Shown here: positions 24,250 through 34,720 of the stretch, in pieces
How positions within the stretch are numbered: the first letter of the stretch is position 1
Layout: the number at the start of each line of letters is the position of its first letter
Source of the DNA: Heterodera schachtii
Lineage: Eukaryota; Nematoda; Chromadorea; Rhabditida; Heteroderidae
Assembly: GCA_023374025.1 (NCBI GenBank)
Contig: SIJG01000083.1
Coordinates: 337,709 to 401,708 of the forward strand
DNA: 64,000 bases
Reading direction: 5' to 3'
The notes under the pieces: generated by a model
What the model saw: the letters and a program-made list of their open reading frames with translations, nothing else
Databases searched by the model: none
Told to the model about the DNA's origin: nothing
Made by a program: the position numbers and the translations under genes

Positions 24250-26697
24250 CGGCCAGGCCAAAGTTGGGGAAGGAAAAGCTGAGAAGTGCAGTGCCCTAAG
24301 GCAAACGGCGCACATTCGCCATCCGTCCGTCCATTCGCTCTCACCGCCGCTCAGGGGCGGCTTTTCCTCGGCTTCTCCTCGTCTCCCCCCCCCCCGGCGC
24401 TGTCTTTTTGCCTTTGCGTCTCCTCCGAAAAACAAAATTCAAAAATGAAGAAGAAAGGCCTGAAGAAAGAGAGGGAGAGAGAGAGGGAGAAGAAGCTGCT
24501 CATTAGCCAAAAGGCACAGAGAAAAAGGGTGTGGTGATAGAGTGTGTGATGGGAGGAGACAGGCGGAGAGAGAGAGAGAAAAGGGAGACAAAAGACGCGA
24601 AATGTACAAGCAGAGAAAATGAGAAACCGAAAGAGACAGTGCAGCGCCGCGGGGGAACCGCCGGGTGGGGGGGGGGGGGAGAAACCCCGCGGGGGACAGA
24701 CAGACAGAGACAGAAGGACATTTGTGCTTTTTAATAACAAAACTTTGAAATGATTGAATTGAACTATACGGACAAATGAATTTTTTAGAGAATTTGCGAC
24801 TGTTAATTTTAAAATTTGAATTACATATTTTTAACTTTTTGAAACGGCTCTCTTTAATTCATCTTTAAATTTCGCATGGCATCGTCTCGGGGGGGGGGGG
24901 GGGAATTGAGTTGGCATTGGGTCGGGATCGTCTCATGAATGGCTAGTGGACTGATCAGAATAAAAGGGCCAGAATTTTGATCAGAATGTGCTAACATAGA
25001 CACACAATTCAAACCCACCGGAATGGACTGATCGGCATAAAAAGGCACCACCAACCGTCCATCGCCTTCTGGGGGGTTGACGGGACTTTGTCCCTTTGTC
25101 CCCCCGCCCACCTAATTGCCTATAATTAATCCCCCCCCCATTTTCTAATTGCTTTTTCTTTTGCGCTTTTCATGCTTTGCTTGTGTGTTACTACACTGTT
25201 TTACACACAATGTTTTATGGGCGCAACAACAACAAAAAAGCGGGGCGATAAAAAGGGATTCATTCCCGCCCAATCGATCAAAGAATTTTTCACATTCTCC
25301 GACGACTGACCAAATTTGTCCATTCTTTTCTCATCACACTGATAGCCCCGACTCATTAGCCATTCATTCAGCCGTTAATTGCCCAATTATTAATGCCCCG
25401 AAGGCAACAAAAAAAGGAAGAGCTATTTTTAGTTGGAGGAAATCCATTAGGAGAAAAGCAGCAAATGAAAGTGCGAAAACTATATTCTCCGTCCCCTTTT
25501 TCCACATTCATTTGCCAGCAGAAAAAAAGGACGGATCAACGAGTGATCGGAAGTGGAAAAGTGATCAGATGCAATAACAGAAGCAGAAGAAGGAAATAAG
25601 TAAACAAACAACAAAAAGTATCCGACAAAAGCACGGGAAGAAATTCGAGAGTTGTTCTCGAATTTGTGGTCAAAGAAAAGGAAGGCCGCCGACCGATTAA
25701 ATGACTAAGAATGGCACAAATTGAAGTGATAATAATGCCAAATCAAAGAGGGCAAATAATTGGAGAAAATTTGTCAAATTGTTAAAAGTGATTAACAATT
25801 TTTGTCACTTGCTAAACCCTGTCGAAAGTTTGTCACAAATTGCAAAATTCATCAAATTCGTGCACAAAAGGAAATGATTTTTTTTTCTAAAAATTGTCAA
25901 AATCCATGCCAAAATACCAAAAAAAATCATCAAAATTTGTGCCAAAATGCCAAATTAATATTGCCAAATTGTCCACCTTGGTGCTGTTGTTCTTCCGCCA
26001 CTGTTGCGCTGTTGTTGTTGTTGTTGTTTTTGTCGTCATCAAATTGGTCATCGACATCGAAAATGCGAATCTGAAAAAAATAAATTGAAAAAAAACGAAA
26101 ATTGAGAAAATCCGAGGGAATTGAAAAACACTATTCTGATCAGCAGATCAGATAATACTATCCTAATTCCTGCTGATCAGTCCGCCAGATCACCCCGTTT
26201 TTAATGCGCAAAACTAAATTCAGTCAAAAAGCGATCGGTGCCTCCTCATTAGCTTATTTTGGGGAGTGATCAGAATGCTTGTGGACGGTTAAATATACCG
26301 CATCATAGCGATTTTCTGTGCATTTGAAAAAATTCGCTTACTTTTTTCGTCTATGAAAAATTTAAAATTGCCGAGATTTATGAATTCTTCAATTGTCCCA
26401 CAAATTTTTTCGAGCGTTTTCTTCCTCATCGAAGGTGGAAATTCTAATTAAAATTATTCATTAATTGCCAATTAAATATTTTTGGTAATTAATGACTCTG
26501 CCACTGAGTACTAATTGACTAATCAATCCGTCCGTCTGTCTGTCTGTCTGTCTTCTGTCTGTTTGTTGTCCCACCTGAATGTCCGACTGTTTTGGCCCCA
26601 ATGCTGCCCCGTCATGATCAGCAGCAGCAGCAGTAACAGTTCCGTCACTGCACACATTCACTGTCGCATTGTCCTCCTCGCCGTTCACCGAGGACAC
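24250..26697 (-). CDS. Candidate multi-exon gene of unknown function
   Basis: Four possible exons join in phase on the minus strand: 26575-26697, 25977-26070, 25019-25068 and 24250-24295. The first two are best supported by codon-like composition (VSSVNGEEDNATVNVCSDG; IRIFDVDDQFDDDKNN) and GT-AG boundaries with pyrimidine-rich acceptors. The others read EGDGRLVVPFYADQSIP and GTALLSFSFPNFGLA. The product would be acidic and Asn-rich in the middle. No start or stop is established: the upstream hydrophobic reading (IWILFFICLIKV) lacks an in-frame ATG, so an earlier first exon is needed. I do not recognise the family, and chance open reading frames are a real alternative. Confidence 0.3.
26527..26565. 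repeat. (TCTG)n microsatellite
   Basis: GTCCGTCTGTCTGTCTGTCT and adjoining TCTG units lie just downstream of the donor site of the candidate exon at 26575-26697, within its intron if that model holds. Confidence 0.85.
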
Positions 26698-29600
26698 CTT
26701 TATTAGGCAAATGAAAAACAAAATCCAAATTCGGCACAATTTTTTGGCATTTCATTCATCAAAAAACGCCACGAGGGAAATGCCATCCCATTAATTGTGG
26801 ATATTTGGAGCTTTTCAATTCATTTAATCCAATATTGGGCACAAAAGAACAGAAAAAGTGGTTGGACTCTGATGAGACCACCACTGAAGAGAATGAATTT
26901 TAAAAATAAATAAAAATAATTTAATTATTAATTAATAAAAATTTAATTTGGGACGCCACCAAAAAAAAAAAGAAAAGAGAAAAAAGCCTGCCTGGAATCT
27001 GCTGCTCATTTAGTGATTTGCTTTTTCTAAGGATTTTGTGCTTAATCAATTGAAGCAAAAAAATCTAAAAAATTTAAAATGAAATTTAATTTGAAATTTA
27101 AAAAATTGAAATTTCCGCCTGAGAAATGATAAAAGAAAAGCACAAAAATATGAAGCAAAAATGGATAAAATGTGAAGAAAAAAACGGATGGAATAATTGG
27201 GGGATGGTTCAGAAATTGGAGAAATTGGATGAATTATTTGCTCAAAAAGAGAGAATCGATTAAAAATAATTGCAAATAATCAATTGGCAAATTTTTGTTT
27301 TTAATGATTTTTTTGCGAGAACATTGGCACTTTTAGAATTAATTTTGAAATAATTAGAAATGGAGACGCCTTTCACATTCATTAATTAGCTCTTTAATTA
27401 CCCCGTGGTTTGAAAATAATGCAACAAAAACCGCTAATTTACGTTAAGTTTCATTTATTAAAAATTATTGTATTGCTGGGATAATTTGTTGGTTAATTGT
27501 CTCATTTGGCAATTAGGACTAATTTGTAAGCCATTTTATCTATCCCATGTAATTAATGTGTAAATTAATTTTCGCTTAAATTAATAATTTTGTAAAATGC
27601 TTTTAAAATATTAGCGCCTCAAAAAATTCGCATTTTTACAGCTGCTGAACCGCGGATCAATTTCAGTGATGAACTAATTGTAAGTGTAATGCTAATGAGG
27701 GGAAGGAAGAAACAGCTGACTACTTAAGAAAAATGGGGAAAAAAGGGAAAAATTGAAGGAAATATTAATTTAAAAATATTAAAATATAATTTTGAAAATG
27801 CAAAAAATTTAATGGCAAAATTTTTTCTTTTGGCAAAATATGAAATTTTTGTCGCATTTTTTTTGACCCGCTGAAAAGGAAAATTGGATTTGCTTTCCCC
27901 GGCGGAGAATAATTGCATTTGGCGGAATGACTTTTGCTCAAGAGTCTCGACTTTGTCACGGAAAGCATTCAAAGAAAAAAAGTGAAAAAATATTTAATTA
28001 TTTTTACGGCAAAGACCCTTTTAAAAAGCGGCTTCTTCAATTGCATTTTTTCTTCTTGGGATTTGTTGGCTATGCTTTTCACTTTTTTTAATGGCCGATC
28101 ACCGCTTCCTCTGCGTTCTCTGCCCGATAAAAATTTTTTTCTCTCTCTGCCCGAGCTCTCCATCTCTCGCTCTCTCCCTCTCTCTCAATCTGTCTCCTCG
28201 GTCTCTGTTTCTCTCTTTCTCTGACTGTCTGCCGAGTGTACTCTCTTCTCATCTATCTCTTTTTCTTCACTATCTCAAATTTATACACTAAGTTAACAAC
28301 TTCTGATCAGTCTATCATTAAAAGATGTCATTTTAAAAAAAGTAGTGAGAAGTTTACAAAAACGCAGTTTCAAAGAGATTAAAAAAAAGAAATTTAAAAT
28401 ATTTAATTAATTAATTAATTAAAACGATTTAATATTTATTTATTTAATTTAAAAATATTTCTTTGGAATTTCGATTAATTTTTTCAGGAGATGATTATTT
28501 TGTTTGCTTATCGGACCAAAAAAAGTTAATGAGCTTAGAAATGCTTTTTGCTTTGGTTTTCCGCTGATTGGGCCAATCCCATGGCCAAAGAGGCGGCGGG
28601 GGGGGGGGGGGGGGTAATTAAGAATCAAATGAGGGAAATTCAATTTAAAAGCGAAAAATTTTTGCCAAAAATTTAAAATTTACACTCAAAAAATTGCGTA
28701 AGAAAACATTACACTAAAATATTTATGGCTGCTGATGAGCGGCGGGTGCATCGAAGTGATATGCTTTTTGGATGGACAGATGGAAATTTCATTTGCACGT
28801 CGACGCCGCGGGGGAAAAGCGTCGCTTTGGCGGCGGCGGCGGCGCAAATTGGCACAATTCGCCCCCGGGGGGAAAGTGTCAATTTAATCGGGACAAATTT
28901 GCATTTGAACGAAAAAAAATTGAAACTGAAAATTGGGTTAAGCAAAGCTAAGCAAATGAAGAACACAAAAAAACAACAACGATAAAATTGCTTAAAAATT
29001 GTTGGCCATTCCCTATTTTTCTTCAAAATGAGTGCCATTTTATCCGATTGTGCCGTTTTCCGCCGCCCCCCTCAAATTTTGATGGGTGTTTTACTCAGAG
29101 TTCGCCGTGCCGTCGTCGTTCATTTTGTGCCCAATTTTTTGCCCCCCCCCCCCCTCAAAAAGTGCACAAATTTTCACTGAAAAAATTCGGAGGGCACCCC
29201 AATTTTAGGGAGGAGAAGAAAATTACATTTATTTATTTGTACAAAATGTACGCACTCACTACACAAACTATTATTCCATCCATTCTCTGTGCCCCCATTT
29301 TCCTATGGGAAAATGCCGCGGGGAACGAAAAAAAAAATTAAAAAAAAGAAAATTCGGCAAATTGGGGGGAAATGGAAATGTGAAATTGCTTTTAAAAATA
29401 CACAATAAAATATAAAATTATTCTTGCCCATAAAATGGGGTCAATTTAGAGTTCAAATTTATTTTATTTCCTTATGAATAAATGGCAAATTAAAATTTTC
29501 AAAAAATTTGGAAAAACTGATTTTCTTATTCAGTTCGTAATTTTCAGAATACAAATTACATTAGCATAAAACTGCTAATATTTTGTAAAAAATAAAATTT

Positions 29601-30081
29601 TATATATGCAGAAAATTTTTAACTAAAATAAATTCATAGGTTTTTAAAATTTAAAATTTTATGAAAAATTTTTACATGGAATTTTCAAAATATTATAAAA
29701 AGGCGAATTCTTTAAAAAACTTGTAAAGCAAATATTAACAGAATTCATAGAAAATAAGAATTAAAATTTCAAATTAAAGAAATTTGCTTAAATAAAGATA
29801 AATTTAATGAAAATTAAAAATAAAATTTAATACAATCAAAAAATATATATATAAAAAATTCAATTCAAAAATACATCAAAACAAAAAACAATGGAATAAA
29901 AAAATGATAAAAATTATTAAATAATAATTTTAAAAGCAATTAAAAATCTCTGTTTACATACAATAGTAATTAAATTTAGTGTACAACAAAATTTTGTTCA
30001 TTTTTTTACATTTTTTGAGATCTTTGCGCCAGAAATAAGTAAGCGTTTGGCGCAATGCGCCAATGCCACCGCCGCGCCTTT
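26698..30081. other. AT-rich region without supported genes
   Basis: Long A/T-rich stretches, a CT-rich simple repeat at about 28138-28262, and poly-G or poly-C runs near 28600 and 29143 occur here. A minus-strand open frame starting at 29038 begins with an ATG and a hydrophobic segment, but no partner exon could be found. Confidence 0.45.
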
Positions 30082-31984
30082 TCAAATGTAAGTGGCGGAC
30101 TGTCCGCCGATGTCGGCGCTCGCGCGGATGGTCCGCGTCAGCCGTTCCACCGCCATCAGTCGCCCGTTGCGCAGGCACTCCTCGCGCTCCACGCGGTCCT
30201 CCACCACGCGGTCGCCGGGGGGAAATTCTGCAGAAAATTAGTCCAAAATTACCGTATTTATTGAAATTACGGTAATTGCTACAAAATGTCAAAATGCGTA
30301 CCCCTGAAGTGCGCGTGCCATTCCCATTTGCGGGGCACTTGGGGCCGCGGCGCCGCTCTCGGCTCCACCGGCGGCAAATTCGCCTGCCCGAAGCACCGGT
30401 ATACGGTAGGACACCGTGGTGGCACCAGCGGCTACCGTACCCCGCCGTTGGTCAGTGCCATTGGGCAGTGCGATAGCGTGGGGAACGGTCCTTGGCTTCT
30501 TCAAAATGGACCTCAGCCGGTGAGAGGAGGAGGATGACGGCATTTGGCCATTTGGGGGCGGCGAAGAAGGAAACTTAGGGGGGGGGGGGGTAATTAAAAC
30601 ATTTAGTGATAGTATCTATTTCTATTTTCCTGAAAAGGAACCCATCTTTGAGTCGGCAATTATTTTTTAGGCAATTAGTCGAAAATTTATTTAAAAATCA
30701 TTTAATTATCCCATCGAAATAATTAAAAGAAAAAATGCTTAATTAATTAGGAAAAATTATAATTTGATTAATAATTTATTGAAGTTTAATAAATTTTATT
30801 TATTTATTAAAATGAATTATATTTTAAATATTATCTTCTTTTTAATAAAATATTTCAAAATCCTTAGGGAATACGGTAGTAATTTCGTTTTAAAATTTTT
30901 CTCATATTTTTTCACTTTTTACTTGATGGTATTGCTGTGGCGACATCTCATTCGGGCTCATCACACTGATGTAACTGGGCTGAGGGCTCTGAAATTTTTG
31001 TAATTTTTTTTTTGAAAATTAATTTCCAATTTTTGGCACCTCCGAAGGAAAGTGAGTGAACGGTGGACGCGTTTTGTGACGACTTTTGAACACTTCGGCT
31101 GAATTTCATTCATTTATTAATTACCCCATTAATTAGTGGTATTTATTTTTTCTAAAAATTTCCCTAATTAATTTAAATTACAAATTTTCCATAAAGCAAC
31201 GCGCAACGAATTGGCCACCGACGAACAAAATGCCAAAAAGCGATTTGGCATGGAAATGCCATTAGACACATTCTAATTTAACAAAATTATTTATTGGTAA
31301 ATGGTTAGATGGTACAAATTAATTAATTAAACATTTAATTATTAATTACTTTTTTCTCTTTGAATTTCGCCGATTGGGCAGAAAAAGGTGATGACATTTT
31401 CTGCTGGGAGCCAATTTTAGAAAAACAAAATAATCATTTATTTTAATTAATTGAATTTATTTTGTATTATTTTTACCATTTTTGTCGGTTGGCCGTCCCA
31501 TTGCGCAAATGTGCGCGAATTTGTCCAATTCTTTTCACTTTTCTTTCGACTGCCGACGGACCGAAATTTTTAATGAAAATATTTTAAAAATTTAATTAAA
31601 TTTATTTTCATTCAATTTCCGATTTATTAAAAAAAAGTTTCGTTTAAAATAGAAATTGTGGAAAAAGTCTAATTTTTAATTTGATAATTAATGGATTACA
31701 GTACGTATTAGGATTTTTTTATCGTAATTTCATTTTTCTTTATTTTTATATTTTTAATTAAAATTTTGTATTGGCAATTTAATAATTAATTTAAATTTTT
31801 ACCAAAATAAATACAAAGCAGCGGCAAAACCAACAGAAATCACAATGGCAGAGAGGAAAAGCACAATGAAAATAGTGAAAAAGAGATGCATATCATCGGG
31901 CGGCAGAGCGGTGGAGGGAGTGGGCAAAACGAAGAGAATGGCAGAGAAACGCAGAAAAAGGGATGCCTTAGGCAGAATTGGCAT
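30082..31984 (-). CDS. Unrecognised small single-pass membrane protein (8 exons, 245 aa)
   Basis: Exons: 31803-31984, 31539-31549, 31350-31403, 31040-31098, 30923-30988, 30436-30573, 30302-30383 and 30082-30227. They total 738 nt with every phase in agreement. The N-terminus (MPILPKASLFLRFSAILFVL) is hydrophobic and could be a signal peptide. A second hydrophobic span (about residues 32-60, FTIFIVLFLSAIVISVGF) is followed by basic residues, so the rest is probably cytosolic. The tail contains SYISVMSPNEMSPQQYHQ, a Ser/Pro-rich part, HRLRSILKKPRTVP, PRKWEWHAHFREFPPGD and ends IGGQSATYI. The 11-nt second exon is the weakest point: it was chosen because it alone keeps the downstream frame. The intron at 30384-30435 is 52 nt. 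I do not recognise the family; a receptor-like or adaptor role is only a guess. Confidence 0.5.
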
Positions 31985-33489
31985 TCTGTGTTGAATGCTT
32001 TAAAAATATGGAATGAATAGGCAGGCAGTAGAGACCGGACAGTGTCGGGATCCTAGTAAAAATTGCTTAAGCAAATCTCGGTAATCTCGCGGGATCCCGA
32101 AAAAGCCAAAGGATTGATCGGGATTATTCCCACTCATCAGGGTCCATCCGACTTCACGGAATTAATTGACAAATTTGAAAGATTAAATATTTTAAGTTGC
32201 TTTAAAGTTTGAAAAAATCCGCATTCTTAAAAAATGAGATGGTTAACTGATTATTAAAATGCCATAAAATAAATAAATAATTATTTTTCCCTGTTAAAAA
32301 TGCCATTTTTGTCTCTCATCAGCTGCCAAATTGCCCATTGTGAAATAGAAAATGCACGCACATTTAACAATTTGATGGCGGCGGTGAGGGTAAAATTTGA
32401 GTGGAACAGATGGAATTTGACGCGAGAATGAGGCACAAAAATGGTGGTCCCGAAATTGGGGGGGGGGGGGGCAAAACAAAACAATCGATGCAATTGGAGC
32501 GAATGGGCGGCGACTGATTAACAGAGAGGGGGAGGGGGGGGGGGGGGGGTGATTAGGCGGGGGAGGGAGTGATTAGTCGCTGATTAGTCGGGATGGAGGC
32601 AGAAATTTGGTACGGGAAAAACTACAGAATCTTCATTACAGTATGTTAATGCAATGAAAAACTGAAAGAGAAAACCTAAGAAGCCTTCCCCCCAAAAAAT
32701 AATTTAATTTAAAAATATTGCTAACATTTTTCCCAGGGGTTTTATTGTGACTTGGGTCATTCTTCTTGTGGTTGTGGTACCAAAACGGTAACCGAAGAGA
32801 AAAATAATTTGGCCATGCCTTGGGCCACATAACCCTGCTTTTTATTATCAAGCTAATTTAGGTACGTATGAGTCCGTTACATTAAATTAATGGACAAAAA
32901 ATGCGCTTTTGGTATGTAAAATAATCGGTAATTACTCTGACAGAGAATTTTTTCCAGTCGATTTTATTTGTGCGTTGACTTTCATTCGAGCCGAGAGAGC
33001 TGCGGTCATCTGCGCTGGCCATTCTCCCCGTTGTGTGCCCCACGGCGGCGTTTGGCCAACCGCCGCAAAATGCCAGTCGGCAAATTTCGTGCCACAAACG
33101 AAAAACACTGGCAAAGTTTCCATAGAAACTTTGCTGGATTTAGCAACGCGTAGGAAAACAAAAATAAATGTGTGGAAAAACTGCGTAAATATATGTACAC
33201 GGACATTGTGCCAATAATTTGTTAATCCATCGGCCGATAAATGAAAAAAAAGAGGGGGGGGGGAAGAAATTTGAATAAATTACACAAAAGCAAAGGGAAG
33301 CGAATTCACAACTGAATGAGTGCCAATTTTCACGTCGATTTTGCATATATTAAACACTAATTGCGACAAAAAGCAATTTAATGAATTTAATGGGTCGAAA
33401 TTTTAATTATTAATTATTGAAATTTCCATCTGTTAATCTTTTGGAGTCGTAATTTTAATTTCCGAAATTTTTGAAGCCTCAGAACTCAG
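31985..33489. other. Upstream region of the membrane-protein gene
   Basis: No exon is supported. Poly-G runs lie near 32460, 32530 and 33255. A GC-richer stretch at about 32960-33130 has open frames on both strands but no ATG-started frame with splice partners. An imperfect palindrome AAAGTTTCCATAGAAACTTT lies at about 33113. Confidence 0.45.
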
Positions 33490-33655
33490 ATTAGGGTTGC
33501 GACCCCGACCGTCGGGGTTCGGAGTTGTCGGGGTCAGCAACGTCGGGGTCGGGGTTCACCAAATCGTTCGGGGTCGGGATCGGGGTTGGAAGCGTCGGGG
33601 TTCGGGTCGGGGATAACCCCGAAAAATGGCCAAAAATGTCGGGGTTCGGGGATTA
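33490..33655. repeat. GTCGGGGTT-type irregular tandem repeat
   Basis: Words GTCGGGGTTCGGGGTCGGG and variants recur through this GC-rich island in AT-rich intergenic DNA. Spacing is irregular. Confidence 0.7.
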
Positions 33656-34653
33656 AAAATTTAGAATTGATTGACCGCAATCAAGGAGTTGATGTGAACA
33701 GAATTTGTGAATGGAACAGTGATTTTAAATTGATACATCGAAGACCATACAAAATTTCATTTTTTTATTAAAAACATATTATTTACCATTAAATTTAAAA
33801 TTATTAAAACACAAAAGCTTCTTCATTCTCGTCAAATAAATATTGAATTTTGGTGTTGAAACTGTCACCTGCCCAAAAAAGTTTTACAGAATCAACTGCA
33901 CATGCCATCATTGATAATAAGCACAGTTTCAATTTATATCATTAAATTTTGAGAAATTTAATTATAAATCAAAAATAATGTAAAATTTAGAAAAAAAGTA
34001 AACATAAAATTCATAAATTAAAATCAAAAGAATTTGAATCTGCTTTTTGAGATGTCGGATAACGGATGATTCTGAAAAAAGCCCAGTCCTGTCCGGCTGA
34101 TTGAATATTACGGTCTCTACAAAAAATATTTGAAGAAAATACAATGCCAATAAATAATTAAGCAATGCGTAAATTCAAATTTAATTTACTTTGTGAAAAA
34201 AAAACAGGAAAAATTATTGTAAGATTTTGTGTTGGAGATATGTAAGATATGTAACTGGGCATTCACCGAGACTGATGCTTTAAGCTTTAAATTGATACAA
34301 AGAATGCAGAACCTTGGTATCAAACAAAAGCTAAAAGTCCCTAGAATCATTAAGACAAGAAAATAGCAAATAGTGATATTAAGAAAAAAAAACGACAACG
34401 AGAAAACACGAAACGTATCCTTTTTGAGTACATTCAATAATTTTTTTGTCTATTACTTTTAGCCCAGTGTTTGGGACTACAAAATATTCTATAGACTTTA
34501 TGCTTTTGTTTGATACCAAGAATGTAGGTATTGACCAATTAAGAACAAATTTATAGCCAAAGAAACGGATGATTCGACTAAAAGTCCAGTGGACGTCTAT
34601 ATAGCCTATTTTTAATATTTTTCATATATATATATTTGTATATAAATTGCAAT
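33656..34653. other. AT-rich intergenic region
   Basis: No gene is supported. This is the likely promoter and leader region of the gene starting at 34721. Confidence 0.5.
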
Positions 34654-34664
34654 ATTTCTTTTAG
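34654..34664 (+). promoter_or_regulatory. Candidate spliced-leader acceptor
   Basis: ATTTCTTTTAG lies 56 nt before the first ATG (34721) with no intervening ATG, as expected for trans-splicing of a nematode leader. It could instead be an ordinary acceptor of an unseen first intron. Confidence 0.5.
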
Positions 34665-34720
34665 GGGCATCTTTCTGGTAATTTTTGTCGTTGAAACACA
34701 GCGCCAGTGACGCATTGACC

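Noticed and set aside
28709..29038. 109-codon minus frame starting with a hydrophobic segment
   Set aside because: It begins with ATG and looks like a signal anchor, but it runs into low-complexity Ala/Arg and no downstream exon joins it.
30302..30383. Arg/Gly-rich reading across 30082-30383 as an RGG protein
   Set aside because: That frame has poor codon-like composition; the frame PRKWEWHAHFREFPPGD to SATYI fits the splice phases and ends in a stop.
32909..33217. 102-codon plus frame in a GC-richer stretch
   Set aside because: No ATG start, no supporting splice pattern and open frames on both strands; more likely a promoter-type region.
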